A DNA stretch of 44,600 bases. Origin: Chthonomonas calidirosea T49. GTDB lineage: Bacteria; Armatimonadota; Chthonomonadetes; Chthonomonadales; Chthonomonadaceae. Positions 25,367-34,515 of this stretch are shown piece by piece. Numbering within the stretch: the stretch's first letter is position 1; each line of letters opens with the position of its first letter. The position numbers were made by a program, and so were the translations under genes. The stretch is from the NCBI RefSeq assembly GCF_000427095.1, contig NC_021487.1, positions 2,146,633-2,191,232 on the forward strand, written 5' to 3'. A model generated the notes under the pieces. It made no database searches, was not told where the DNA came from, and saw nothing but the letters and a program-made list of their open reading frames with translations.

Positions 25367-27397
25367 ATGACACGATCGTTGCAACGAACTTACCGTCGGT
25401 CTTACGTTCGCCTACTGGTGGCTCTGACACTCTGTGGAGCCCTGTTGGGTGGAGCTTACCGTGTAGCAGCTCTCGGCCCGGAGCTGCTGCAGCAGCCTCT
25501 CAGCCTGCCGTTTCACAAGCAGCCGCACCGCCCTCCCCAGCAGATTCTGGTGAAGCTGGCCCCAGGGGTTTCGCCCATCCAGTTCGCAGCGCACTTTAAC
25601 CGAACTGCCAAAATCGCCTTGCTCAAAGCCCACGCTATCGCAGACGGTCAGCCTCCTCTGCGATTCTGCCACTGCAATAAGGTCTTGGGGTGGACGACCT
25701 ACCGATTGCCTTCGCCCTCGGCGCTCAACGCAACGCTTCAACTCCTTCGTAAGCAGCCAGGCGTCCTACGAGCCGAGCCGGACTATCCGGTGGAACTGTG
25801 CAGCACTCCCCTGCCCGACCCGAACGACTACTACTGGAAACGGGTAGATTTGGAACACCTCATTGTGGTGCTCTCAGGCTTGGACACTCCGGATACGGCC
25901 CGCCAAGACGACTCGTCCTACTGGACTTACACCTGGAACCTCGAAACGGTGAACGCCCTTGCCGCTTGGAACATCTACCCTGGCCATTATGAGACGGCTC
26001 AGGAGCGCGCCCAAATCTACCGAAGCAATCCGCTCTCGCCGGCGCTGCCTCGTGTGGCCGTGATTGATAGCGGCATAGATTTTACCCATCCTGATTTTAC
26101 CTATACGGGCAACCCAAGCGGTGGCGTAACAGATGCCGACATCAGCAATGGAGGCCAAATTGATGAGGCGCTCGCCCATACTTTCATTGATGGCGACCAG
26201 GGTGGGGGCGTTACCAACGCCTTCGATGATGTGGGGCATGGCACGAGCCTAGCGGGTATTATTGCGGCAGCGCCGAATAACGGTATCGGCATTCCCGGAC
26301 TGGCCTTCCCTGCTGTTATCGTGCCCATAAAGATCATAGACGCCAATGGGGATGGCTCGGATTCGGATCTGATTGATGCCATCCAATATGCTGCCGATCA
26401 GCACTGTATCGTTATCAATCTCAGCCTTACACTCGATACCACGGACTTTCCGCAGGCACTGCAGGACGCCATTAACTACGCGTGGAACCATGGCTGCCTC
26501 TGTGTGGCCGCTGCCGGTAACGATGGCGACCCTAGCTACCCCATCCTCGCCCGAACACGGCGCTATCCAGCTAGTTGTGACCGTGTGCTTGCTGTGGCCG
26601 CCACAGCCTATGGCGACCCCATCGGACCGGATGGAGAGCCAAACACCGTGCTTGATGAGCATTTGGCCTCTTATAGCAACGATGGGTATGAACTCGGTTG
26701 CGCGGCGCCCGGAGGTGACATCACCGAGTTCTACAACAATAGCCCAAATGGAGCGGATTTAGGGTTAAACCCCATCCAGGAGTACGTGCTTGTGTGGTCC
26801 CTCGCACCGACCTACCAGGTGCTTCTCTCCAACCCCGACCCCAATAATCCCGACGGAGAGTACGCTGCCCTTGGGCTTTATGGACTTGACTATGGCTATC
26901 TGCCTGGCACGTCATTAGCCTGTCCTCATGTCGCCGCTCTAGCAGCCCTCCTAGCAGCACGGTTGGGCATTACTCCCTTCACGCCGAACGCCCCACAGAT
27001 TCTTGTAAACTACATTGAAAGGGGTTGCCATCAGCTGAATAATCGGAGGGATGGAGGATACGACCCCACTTATGGCTATGGGCGCATAGATGCCGCAGCG
27101 ACACTCGCACTTCAAAATGCACGAGGCACGAACGTGGGCGGCATTATGGGACAGGTCACTGTGGATGGCACGCCCTTAGGAAACATTCCGGTGATTGCCC
27201 GTACCGCTGGTTCGAAGCGCGTGTTCTACGCCACCACGGCGCCAGACGGTATGTATCATCTCATCAACTTGCCGCAGGGCAACTACACCGTCACCGCCAT
27301 CGCGTTCCGCCACGGGCGCACCGTGCGGGCCAAAGTGGTTGCCGGATGCGACCAACTCGGGGTTGACCTCGACATCAACATTCCGTTTGCCTTCTGA
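25367..27397 (+). CDS. Secreted subtilisin-like serine protease (S8)
   Basis: A 676-residue exported subtilase. An N-terminal signal segment (RLLVALTLCGALLGGAYRV) is followed by an inhibitor-type propeptide (about 55-150; QILVKLAPGVSPIQFAAHF and LRKQPGVLRAEPDYPVEL). The catalytic triad is clear: Asp near residue 233 in VAVIDSGIDFTHPDF, His near 291 in DVGHGTSLAGIIAA, and Ser near 516 in LPGTSLACPHVAALAALLA. The oxyanion Asn lies in CVAAAGNDGDPSYP. After residue 595 comes a carboxypeptidase-regulatory-like beta domain (GQVTVDGTPLGNIPVIA, DGMYHLINLPQGNYTVTAIA). AGGAGGAAGG precedes the ATG. It is monocistronic and converges on cydB across a strong hairpin. A role in extracellular protein degradation is likely. 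Confidence 0.94.
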   Translation: MTRSLQRTYRRSYVRLLVALTLCGALLGGAYRVAALGPELLQQPLSLPFHKQPHRPPQQILVKLAPGVSPIQFAAHFNRTAKIALLKAHAIADGQPPLRFCHCNKVLGWTTYRLPSPSALNATLQLLRKQPGVLRAEPDYPVELCSTPLPDPNDYYWKRVDLEHLIVVLSGLDTPDTARQDDSSYWTYTWNLETVNALAAWNIYPGHYETAQERAQIYRSNPLSPALPRVAVIDSGIDFTHPDFTYTGNPSGGVTDADISNGGQIDEALAHTFIDGDQGGGVTNAFDDVGHGTSLAGIIAAAPNNGIGIPGLAFPAVIVPIKIIDANGDGSDSDLIDAIQYAADQHCIVINLSLTLDTTDFPQALQDAINYAWNHGCLCVAAAGNDGDPSYPILARTRRYPASCDRVLAVAATAYGDPIGPDGEPNTVLDEHLASYSNDGYELGCAAPGGDITEFYNNSPNGADLGLNPIQEYVLVWSLAPTYQVLLSNPDPNNPDGEYAALGLYGLDYGYLPGTSLACPHVAALAALLAARLGITPFTPNAPQILVNYIERGCHQLNNRRDGGYDPTYGYGRIDAAATLALQNARGTNVGGIMGQVTVDGTPLGNIPVIARTAGSKRVFYATTAPDGMYHLINLPQGNYTVTAIAFRHGRTVRAKVVAGCDQLGVDLDINIPFAF

Positions 27398-27405
27398 GCT
27401 GATAA

Positions 27406-27435
27406 GAGCCAAACGGGGCAATCCCCGTTTGGCTC
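27406..27435. terminator. Hairpin between convergent subtilase and cydB genes
   Basis: GAGCCAAACGGGG pairs perfectly with CCCCGTTTGGCTC around a CAAT loop, a 13-bp stem beginning 8 bp after the protease stop. T tracts are weak on both sides, but position and stability suggest a shared bidirectional terminator. Confidence 0.7.
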
Positions 27436-27457
27436 AGCTCCCTTTGTCGATGAGCCT

Positions 27458-28510
27458 CTAGCCGTAGTGGCTTTGACCGGTTGGGTCTAGCTCTGCCTTA
27501 CCACGAAAGAGGCGGTAAATAGTCGCAAAGTAGAGAATGGCCAAAAGGAAAGCGGGTACCCACCAGAACAAAGCGATGCGCAACGTGCTTGTGCCGTTAG
27601 CGGCATTGTAAATGGTGAGATCGTAGGAGGGGCTTATCGTAGAGTGAAGAACGGTGGGATAAAGCCCCGCCGCCGTGGCCCCCAGCAAACCGACGATAAT
27701 GGCGCAGGAGGCAAGAAATGCCGGCAACTCTCGCTCTTTTTGCAGCGTTATCGGTAAGCTAACAACACCCAGCAAGATCGTCACGGCAAATATCCATGTC
27801 CATGGCCGAGCCACGAGATGCACATAGAGATCGGGCCGAACCGCGTTAGTTGCATAGGTAGTAACAATGCCGAGCACCACCTGAATACCCCAAAGATAGG
27901 GCGCTACAGCACGACATCGTTGTTGCACCAATCCGGCAGTTTTCCAATAGAGGTAAAGGGCACCGTGTAGAGCCAGCGTACAGAGCGCGAAAAGGCCTAC
28001 CAGAACCGTGTACCAGTCGAGCACGCCCGGATGCGAACTAACGCGGAAGTCGGTGAACAGGGGGCCCTCAAAAAAGCCTGTTTGGTTAAGAGGGACTCCA
28101 CGAATAATGCAACCTAGTGCCGCGCCCAGCACAATGGCCATGAGCGTTGAGGAGAAGAAGAGCAGGCCATCCCAAAAGCTGCGCCATAGGAAGTTCGTTT
28201 CGTGCGAGCGCATCTCAATGGAAAGCCCCCTGAGGATAAGCAACCAGAGCGCCATCATAAGCGGAAGGTAGAATCCACTGAAGCCCGCTGCGTAGACGCG
28301 AGAGAAGGCGCACACCAACACACCTCCGCTTGCAAGAAGCCATACTTCATTGCCATCCCAAACCGGCCCAATAGCGGCAATGATCGTTCGGCGCTCCTCA
28401 TCGCTACGAGCCACCCACACATGGAGAATGCCCGCACCGAAATCAAATCCATCTAGCACCACATAGACGATCAGCATCAGGCAAAGCAGAGCGAACCAGA
28501 GCGTGGCCAT
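27458..28510 (-). CDS. cydB: Cytochrome bd ubiquinol oxidase subunit II
   Basis: Subunit II of the bd-type quinol oxidase, an integral membrane protein that forms a heterodimer with CydA and supports oxygen reduction at high affinity. The 350-residue length and repeated hydrophobic helices fit. The family start LVYVVLDGFDFGAGIL-type motif appears as LIVYVVLDGFDFGAGILHVW, followed by the conserved IGPVWDGNEVWLLASGGVL. It starts 14 bp after cydA stops, so they are one transcript. There is no cydX or cydDC gene nearby. Confidence 0.95.
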   Translation of the reverse strand: MATLWFALLCLMLIVYVVLDGFDFGAGILHVWVARSDEERRTIIAAIGPVWDGNEVWLLASGGVLVCAFSRVYAAGFSGFYLPLMMALWLLILRGLSIEMRSHETNFLWRSFWDGLLFFSSTLMAIVLGAALGCIIRGVPLNQTGFFEGPLFTDFRVSSHPGVLDWYTVLVGLFALCTLALHGALYLYWKTAGLVQQRCRAVAPYLWGIQVVLGIVTTYATNAVRPDLYVHLVARPWTWIFAVTILLGVVSLPITLQKERELPAFLASCAIIVGLLGATAAGLYPTVLHSTISPSYDLTIYNAANGTSTLRIALFWWVPAFLLAILYFATIYRLFRGKAELDPTGQSHYG

Positions 28511-28524
28511 TTTTCTCTCCTTTC

Positions 28525-29895
28525 TTAAATCGTAACTGCCGTTCCCGACTCCGGGACAACCGCCTCGCCTGTGGCGGTTAGTGGGCTAGGTCCGTGGGCC
28601 AGCTCGCGGCAAAAGAGATAGAGAAATACGATACCAATAACGAGATATAGCCCCATAAACCCGAGCGTTGAGAAGGCCACATCCCCACCGCTAAGCAGAG
28701 GTGATGTGGCGTGGGCCGTGCGCTGCAGACCGTAGACCACCCACGGCTGCCGCCCCATCTCCGCAGCCACCCACCCCATTGTCGTAGCGATGTAGGGAAA
28801 GGGGAAGCTGCACAGTAGCACCCAAAGTAGGGCACGAGAGGTGTAGAGGCGCCCTTTCCATAACAAAAAGGCAGAAAGCCCCATAAGCGCGATGAAAATC
28901 GTGCCTAAACCTACCATGATATGATAAGCATAGTAGGCCATAATCGCGTTATCCGGCCTCTGGTCGGGTGGAAACGAGTCAAGCCCCCGCACCTCGGCTC
29001 GCGTAGAGCCGTAGGCGAGAAAACTCAGCACATCTGGCACCGTAATGGGGTTTTCGATCTGGCCTGTGCGCTCGTTTGGCTGACCGATGATCACAAGAGG
29101 GGCATGAGCGCTGGTTTTGAAAGCCCCCTCCATCGCGGCTAAAGCGGGCGGTTGATAGCGTGCCAACATCTTTCCCTGTGCATCGCCTGTGGGGAACACC
29201 TGAAGAAGCGAGGAGACAAGACCTGCAACAACGCCCATCTTAAGAAAAACTTTACCGTACTCCTGATGCCTGCCCAGCAGAAGGTAAAGCGCACCCACCG
29301 CCGCAACGGCAAATGAGGCGGTCACCACGGAGGCGCACATGTTGTGCAGATACTCATAGATGGCCCAAGGGTTAAGCACAAAAGCCCAAAAATCCACCAA
29401 TTCAAGCCTTCCATCTGAAGCAAGTCGGTAGCCAACCGGATGCTGCATAAAGGCGTTTGTCGCAATGATGAAGTATCCGGAAAGCCAAGAGCCGAAGAAC
29501 ACCATAAAGGCCGCCAGCAGGTTAATTTTGTTGCCAAACCTGCGCTCGCCAAAGAGGAAAAGCCCAAGAAAGGCCGATTCGGCAAAGAAGGCGAACATGC
29601 CCTCCATGGCGAGAGTATTGCCCACAACGCCTCCGGCAAAGCTAGAGAAGCGCGCCCAGTTGGTGCCAAACTGAAACTCCATGGGAATGCCCGTAACCAC
29701 TCCTATGGCAAAATTGATGCCAAACAGGCGTCCCCAGAAGCGGGCAGCATCGTTATAGTACGTGTTTTTCGTTTTGAGGGCTATCAGCTTGAAGAGCAGG
29801 ATCAGCAAGGCAAGCCCCATGGTGAGCTGTGGAAAGAGGTAGTGATAGGTAATTGTAAATCCAAATTGAAAGCGGTTCCATGCTAAAGCGTTCAT
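28525..29895 (-). CDS. cydA: Cytochrome bd ubiquinol oxidase subunit I
   Basis: Subunit I carries the haems and quinol-oxidising site. The 456-residue protein has the N-terminal WNRFQFGFTITYHYLFPQLT with the His of helix I, IGVVTGIPMEFQFGTNWARF, and AMEGMFAFFAESAFLGLFLF with Glu residues of the proton or oxygen channel. EYLHNMCASVV contains the probable b558 ligand His, and GWVAAEMGRQPW is typical of the family. The length suggests a short Q loop, as in CIO-type oxidases. It follows the universal stress protein gene by 27 bp. Expression under oxygen limitation is expected from the family. Confidence 0.95.
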   Translation of the reverse strand: MNALAWNRFQFGFTITYHYLFPQLTMGLALLILLFKLIALKTKNTYYNDAARFWGRLFGINFAIGVVTGIPMEFQFGTNWARFSSFAGGVVGNTLAMEGMFAFFAESAFLGLFLFGERRFGNKINLLAAFMVFFGSWLSGYFIIATNAFMQHPVGYRLASDGRLELVDFWAFVLNPWAIYEYLHNMCASVVTASFAVAAVGALYLLLGRHQEYGKVFLKMGVVAGLVSSLLQVFPTGDAQGKMLARYQPPALAAMEGAFKTSAHAPLVIIGQPNERTGQIENPITVPDVLSFLAYGSTRAEVRGLDSFPPDQRPDNAIMAYYAYHIMVGLGTIFIALMGLSAFLLWKGRLYTSRALLWVLLCSFPFPYIATTMGWVAAEMGRQPWVVYGLQRTAHATSPLLSGGDVAFSTLGFMGLYLVIGIVFLYLFCRELAHGPSPLTATGEAVVPESGTAVTI

Positions 29896-29922
29896 CTTTT
29901 CCTCCTTATTGGCGAAGCGTGG

Positions 29923-30801
29923 CTACTCTCCGCGGGGAACCACCAGCACCGAACAGGGCGCATGATGCACCACGGCGCGAGAGGTGCTGCCGAGAAAGAG
30001 CGATCGCACTGGGTCAAGCCCTCGACTGCCCACAATAATGAGGTCTTTATCGTTTTCAGCGGCAAATTCCACGATCTCTTGGGCCGGGTTGCCCTCACGA
30101 ATGCGAAAGTGGATCAGCACATCTCTGTCGCCCCGTAACCGCTCAAGTTCCTCTTCAAGCGTTTTCTGAAGCTGGCCCGTATCTATGGGTGCCTCTGCCC
30201 TGCGAGCCAGCCAATGTTTTCGTGTGTCCTTCACATAGAGCGCCGAGAGAGGCACATCGAGCCGATCGGCAAACTCGAAGGCCGTTTCCGTAGCCTTCAC
30301 GGAGTTTGCAGACCCATCGGTGGCCAGAAGCAAAGAGCGAAACTCCACGCGTTGCTTGCGTACCACCAACACGGGAAAATCGTGCTGCTGCAGAACCCCG
30401 CTGGCCACGCTACCGAGTAGGAGCTGCTGCCAACCGCTTAGGCCGCGACTGCCAACGACGATAAGGTCTACCTGGTGCTTTCGAGCCGTGTGCAGTATCT
30501 TTTCGATGGGTGCCCCGATCTCTTGCACAATTTGGCAGGCCACCCCGTATTTCTCAAATACCGGCAGCGCCACATCCTCTACAACCTTGAGGTCTTCGCG
30601 CGCCAGGCGTGCTGCCGTTTCCGCGTCGAGAGCGACCTCGCCTTGGTCGAAAAGACCGTCCGGTATTAACGTATAGGGATAGGGAAAAACGTTCAGCAGG
30701 ATGACGTGGGAGCCAAAAAGTTTTGCCAGGCGAGCCGCACTCTCCGCCGCATGCAGCGCATTTTCAGAGCCATCGTAACCAACGAGAATCGTTTGAAACA
30801 T
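29923..30801 (-). CDS. Universal stress protein, tandem UspA domains
   Basis: A 292-residue cytoplasmic protein made of two Usp domains (about 1-145 and 150-290). Each has the ATP-binding G-x2-G-x9-G(S/T) motif: GSRGLSGWQQLLLGSVASGV in the first and GSRGLDPVRSLFLGSTSRAV in the second. Domain starts are FQTILVGYDGSENALHAAES and RSLLLATDGSANSVKATETA. Tandem Usp proteins bind ATP and are linked to stress or hypoxia responses. It is the first gene of the usp-cydA-cydB unit, which suggests a low-oxygen or energy-stress role. GGGAGGG lies shortly before the ATG. Confidence 0.93.
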   Translation of the reverse strand: MFQTILVGYDGSENALHAAESAARLAKLFGSHVILLNVFPYPYTLIPDGLFDQGEVALDAETAARLAREDLKVVEDVALPVFEKYGVACQIVQEIGAPIEKILHTARKHQVDLIVVGSRGLSGWQQLLLGSVASGVLQQHDFPVLVVRKQRVEFRSLLLATDGSANSVKATETAFEFADRLDVPLSALYVKDTRKHWLARRAEAPIDTGQLQKTLEEELERLRGDRDVLIHFRIREGNPAQEIVEFAAENDKDLIIVGSRGLDPVRSLFLGSTSRAVVHHAPCSVLVVPRGE

Positions 30802-30832
30802 CGTTACCCTCCCGCCATTGATAACAAGATAT

Positions 30833-30859
30833 TACCCTACTTTTATCCATTTTAGGGTA
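30833..30859. promoter_or_regulatory. Inverted repeat in the usp-cydAB / xfp-ackA divergent control region
   Basis: TACCCTA (30833-30839) and TAGGGTA (30853-30859) form a perfect inverted repeat with a 13-bp spacer in the 101-bp region between the two divergent units. Centre-to-centre spacing of 20 bp, about two helical turns, is typical of a dimeric regulator binding site. A TTGATA hexamer (30819-30824) on the + strand may be a -35. No regulator gene lies nearby. Confidence 0.45.
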
Positions 30860-30902
30860 CAGTTTTCTTAAGGATACCCATCATACTGCGAGGTCATAAA
30901 CG

Positions 30903-33278
30903 ATGAAGCGAGCGGTAAAGCAGCAACCACAGCCTGTGCCTCCTGAAGAACTTGAACTACTTGACGCCTACTGGCGGGCGGCAAACTATCTGTCGGTAGG
31001 GCAGATCTATCTGTTGGATAACCCCCTCTTGCGCGAGCCACTGACACCGGAACACATCAAGCCGCGTTTACTTGGGCACTGGGGTACGTCGCCTGGCCTC
31101 AATTTTATCTATGTCCATATGAACCGCCTTATTCGTCTTTACGACCTTAACGCCATTTTCATAACCGGCCCAGGGCACGGCGGCCCAGCCCTCATTGCTA
31201 ACGCCTATCTAGAGGGCACTTATTCAGAGATCTACCCCAATGTTTCGCAAGATGAAGAGGGTCTCAAGAGGCTGTTTAAACAGTTCTCCTTTCCCGGAGG
31301 CGTTCCGAGCCACGTGGCCCCAGAGACACCGGGCTCCATTCATGAAGGGGGTGAACTCGGTTATTCGCTGCTTCATGCCTATGGGGCCGCCTTCGATAAC
31401 CCCGATCTTTTGGTGTGTTGTGTGGTAGGTGATGGAGAGGCGGAAACAGGGTCTTGCGCCACAAGTTGGCACTCTAACAAGTTTCTGAATCCGGTGCGTG
31501 ATGGAGCTGTGCTGCCCATCCTGCATCTAAACGGATATAAGATCTCCGGTCCAACAGTGCTCGGACGCATAGGTTCGGAGGAGCTGATTAAACTGTTTGA
31601 GGGCTATGGCTATCGTCCGTATGTGGTGGAGGGGCATGACCCTCAGATCATGCATCCCCAAATGGCCACTACTTTGGAAAACGTGATTCGCGAGATTCAA
31701 TCTATTCAGGCGGATGCGCGTTCTCGTGGTTTCTCCAAGCGCCCGCATTGGCCGATGATCATCCTGCGTACTCCCAAAGGATGGACGGGCCCTAAAGTTG
31801 TAGATGGGCAACAGGTCGAAGGAACCTTTCGGTCCCATCAGGTTCCGCTGGCCGAGCTCCATCGAAAACCCGAGCACCTCCGCCTTCTAGAAAACTGGCT
31901 GCGTAGCTACAAGCCGGAGGAGCTGTTCGATAAAAAAGGAAGAATCCGTCCGGAGATCGCCGCGTTGGCCCCTCAAGGTGAGCGGCGCATGAGCGCAAAC
32001 CCACACGCTAACGGCGGGACTTTACTGCGCGACCTCCGTATGCCCGACTTTCGAGACTACGCCGTTGACGTAGAGAAGCCGGGCGTTCAACAGGCCGAAT
32101 CCACGCGCGTTCTCGGATGCTTTTTAAGAGATGTCATGAAGAAAAACCTGGAAAGCCGCAACTTCCGCATTATGTGCCCGGATGAAACGGCGTCCAATAG
32201 ACTGCAGGCCGTGTTTGAGGTTACCGACCGAATGACCACCGAGCCCATTTTACCCACCGATGACCATCTCTCGCCGGAAGGAAGAGTGATGGAGGTCTTG
32301 AGCGAGCACATGTGTCAAGGTTGGCTGGAGGGCTATCTTTTAACAGGCCGCCACGGCCTCTTTGCCAGTTATGAGGCCTTTATCCATATTGTGGATTCGA
32401 TGTTCAATCAGCATGCCAAATGGCTGAAAGTTACCCGTGAGTTACCCTGGCGTCGTCCCATCGCCAGCCTAAACTATCTGCTTACCTCTCACGTTTGGCG
32501 TCAAGATCATAATGGCTTTACTCATCAAGACCCCGGTTTCATAGATGTAGTGGTTAACAAAAAGGCCGAGATCGTCCGAGTCTATCTGCCGCCCGATGCT
32601 AATACCCTTCTTTGCGTGATGGACCACTGTTTGCGTAGCAGAAACTATGTTAACGTGGTGATTGCGGGAAAGCATCCAGAGCTGCAGTGGCTCAGCATGA
32701 ACGACGCCATTAAGCACTGCACAGCGGGTGTAAGCATATGGGAGTGGGCCAGCAACGATCAGGGCGGTCAACCTGATGTGGTTATGGCTTGTGCCGGCGA
32801 TGTGCCCACCTTGGAGACACTCGCTGCCGTGGATTGGCTGCGCAAGCATATCCCAGACATCAAAATTCGTGTCGTCAACGTTGTTGACCTTATGACCCTT
32901 CAACCTCCGAGCCTACATCCGCATGGCCTGTCGGATAAGGAGTACGACAGTATCTTTACCACCGACTGTCCTATCATCTTCGCTTTTCACGGCTATCCGT
33001 GGCTGATCCATCGTTTGACCTATCGTCGCACGAACCAACGCCTTCATGTGAGGGGGTATAAAGAGGAGGGCACCATAACGACACCTTTTGATATGTGTGT
33101 GCTCAACGAGCTCGATCGCTTCCACTTGGCTATGGATGTGCTTGATAGGGTTCCACGTCTGCAGGCACATGCCCATCTACGCCAGATGTTGCGCGATAAA
33201 CTGCTAGAGCACAAGGCCTATATTCGTGAATATGGCGATGACCTTCCCGAAGTGAAAAATTGGAGTTGGCCGTGGTAA
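30903..33278 (+). CDS. xfp: D-xylulose 5-phosphate/D-fructose 6-phosphate phosphoketolase
   Basis: A thiamine-diphosphate enzyme that cleaves xylulose 5-phosphate (or fructose 6-phosphate) with phosphate to acetyl phosphate and glyceraldehyde 3-phosphate (or erythrose 4-phosphate). The 791 residues match the family. Motifs in order are [80 protein letters not shown], and the ThDP-binding GDGEAETG starting at residue 176. The C-terminal domain begins at about 610. Only six bases separate it from ackA, so the two genes form a carbon-saving acetate/ATP route. Confidence 0.97.
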   Translation: MKRAVKQQPQPVPPEELELLDAYWRAANYLSVGQIYLLDNPLLREPLTPEHIKPRLLGHWGTSPGLNFIYVHMNRLIRLYDLNAIFITGPGHGGPALIANAYLEGTYSEIYPNVSQDEEGLKRLFKQFSFPGGVPSHVAPETPGSIHEGGELGYSLLHAYGAAFDNPDLLVCCVVGDGEAETGSCATSWHSNKFLNPVRDGAVLPILHLNGYKISGPTVLGRIGSEELIKLFEGYGYRPYVVEGHDPQIMHPQMATTLENVIREIQSIQADARSRGFSKRPHWPMIILRTPKGWTGPKVVDGQQVEGTFRSHQVPLAELHRKPEHLRLLENWLRSYKPEELFDKKGRIRPEIAALAPQGERRMSANPHANGGTLLRDLRMPDFRDYAVDVEKPGVQQAESTRVLGCFLRDVMKKNLESRNFRIMCPDETASNRLQAVFEVTDRMTTEPILPTDDHLSPEGRVMEVLSEHMCQGWLEGYLLTGRHGLFASYEAFIHIVDSMFNQHAKWLKVTRELPWRRPIASLNYLLTSHVWRQDHNGFTHQDPGFIDVVVNKKAEIVRVYLPPDANTLLCVMDHCLRSRNYVNVVIAGKHPELQWLSMNDAIKHCTAGVSIWEWASNDQGGQPDVVMACAGDVPTLETLAAVDWLRKHIPDIKIRVVNVVDLMTLQPPSLHPHGLSDKEYDSIFTTDCPIIFAFHGYPWLIHRLTYRRTNQRLHVRGYKEEGTITTPFDMCVLNELDRFHLAMDVLDRVPRLQAHAHLRQMLRDKLLEHKAYIREYGDDLPEVKNWSWPW

Positions 33279-33284
33279 AAAACG

Positions 33285-34511
33285 ATGAAGGTTCTGGTAC
33301 TGAATGAAGGGTCGAGCAGCCATAAAGCGGCCCTCTATGCCCTACAAACGTTGCCAAAAGACCCATTAGCGCCGATTTGGGAAGGTCGCGTTGTGTGGCA
33401 ACATCCCGAGCGGATGCAGGGCAAAGCGCGCTTGGAAGCGAAAACGGAATCGAAAACCATCCACCGTGAAATAGAGGCTGCCTCTCCCGCTCTGGCAATC
33501 AGGCAGATGTTGCACACAATAGATGAGCTATCGGTGCTTCCCACCCATGAAAAACTTGATGCTGTGGGGCATCGCGTGGTTCATGGTGGGGAAAAGTATT
33601 TCGAACCAACACTGATTACCCACACGGTTAAGCGCGACATTCAACTCGCTGCCGAGTTAGCTCCTCTACACAACACCATAGCCCTAGAGGGCATCCAGGC
33701 AGTGGAGGAACATTTCGGGGAGATACCGCAAATCGCTGTCTTCGATACCTCTTTCCATCGCACTCTGCCGGAGGAGGCCGCGCTTTATGCAGGGCCTTAT
33801 GCATGGAAAGAGCTGGGCTTTCACCGCTATGGGTTCCATGGTATCAGTCATCGCTACGTCACATCGCGTGCAGCCTCTATACTTCGGCGCGATCTGTCTC
33901 CACTGCGGGTTATCTCCTGCCACCTGGGCAACGGATGCTCGCTCGCCGCCGTTCAAAACGGTCGTAGCGTCGCTACAACCATGGGTTTTACCCCCTTGGA
34001 AGGTCTTATGATGGGCACGCGATCCGGTTCCATTGACCCCGGGCTGCTTCTCTATTTGTTGAAGAGAGGCCACTATACCGTTGAAGAGCTAGAACAGGTA
34101 TTAGAGAGGCAATCGGGCCTTTTAGGCATCTCTGGGATCTCGAGCAGCATGCAGGAGATAGAGGCCGCGATGCAGAAAGGCGAACGGCGGGCGGAGCTCG
34201 CGTTTCGTATGTTCGTCCAACGGTTATGTTGGCATATCGGGGCCATGAGCGCTTGTTTGGAGGGACTTGATGTCCTTATCTTTACGGGAGGGATAGGAGA
34301 GAAGTCCCACCGCGTGCGGGAGGCTACCTGCCAACGACTAGCCTTTTTGGGGATAACCCTTGATAAGAACAAAAATATGTCTACAACAGAAGATGAGGAC
34401 ATTGCCGCACCCTCTTCTCCTATCCGCGTTTTGGTTATTCATACGAATGAAGAGTGGGCTATCGCCCAGGCCTGTTGGCAGTTGCTGAACCGAGAAAACG
34501 CCGTAGACTGA
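33285..34511 (+). CDS. ackA: Acetate kinase
   Basis: Acetate kinase converts acetyl phosphate and ADP to acetate and ATP, using the acetyl phosphate produced by the upstream phosphoketolase. The 408-residue protein shows the ASKHA-fold motifs: VLNEGSSSHKAALY (phosphate-1; Glu replaces the common Ala after Asn), HRVVHGGEKYFEP, FDTSFHRTLPEEAALY, YGFHGISHRYV, GFTPLEGLMMGTRSGSIDPG and FTGGIGEKSHRVREA. It has no strong separate Shine-Dalgarno, so translation is likely coupled to xfp. It ends four bases before the convergent glycoside hydrolase-like gene stops, leaving no room for a terminator between them. Confidence 0.96.
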   Translation: MKVLVLNEGSSSHKAALYALQTLPKDPLAPIWEGRVVWQHPERMQGKARLEAKTESKTIHREIEAASPALAIRQMLHTIDELSVLPTHEKLDAVGHRVVHGGEKYFEPTLITHTVKRDIQLAAELAPLHNTIALEGIQAVEEHFGEIPQIAVFDTSFHRTLPEEAALYAGPYAWKELGFHRYGFHGISHRYVTSRAASILRRDLSPLRVISCHLGNGCSLAAVQNGRSVATTMGFTPLEGLMMGTRSGSIDPGLLLYLLKRGHYTVEELEQVLERQSGLLGISGISSSMQEIEAAMQKGERRAELAFRMFVQRLCWHIGAMSACLEGLDVLIFTGGIGEKSHRVREATCQRLAFLGITLDKNKNMSTTEDEDIAAPSSPIRVLVIHTNEEWAIAQACWQLLNRENAVD

Positions 34512-34515
34512 GCGC

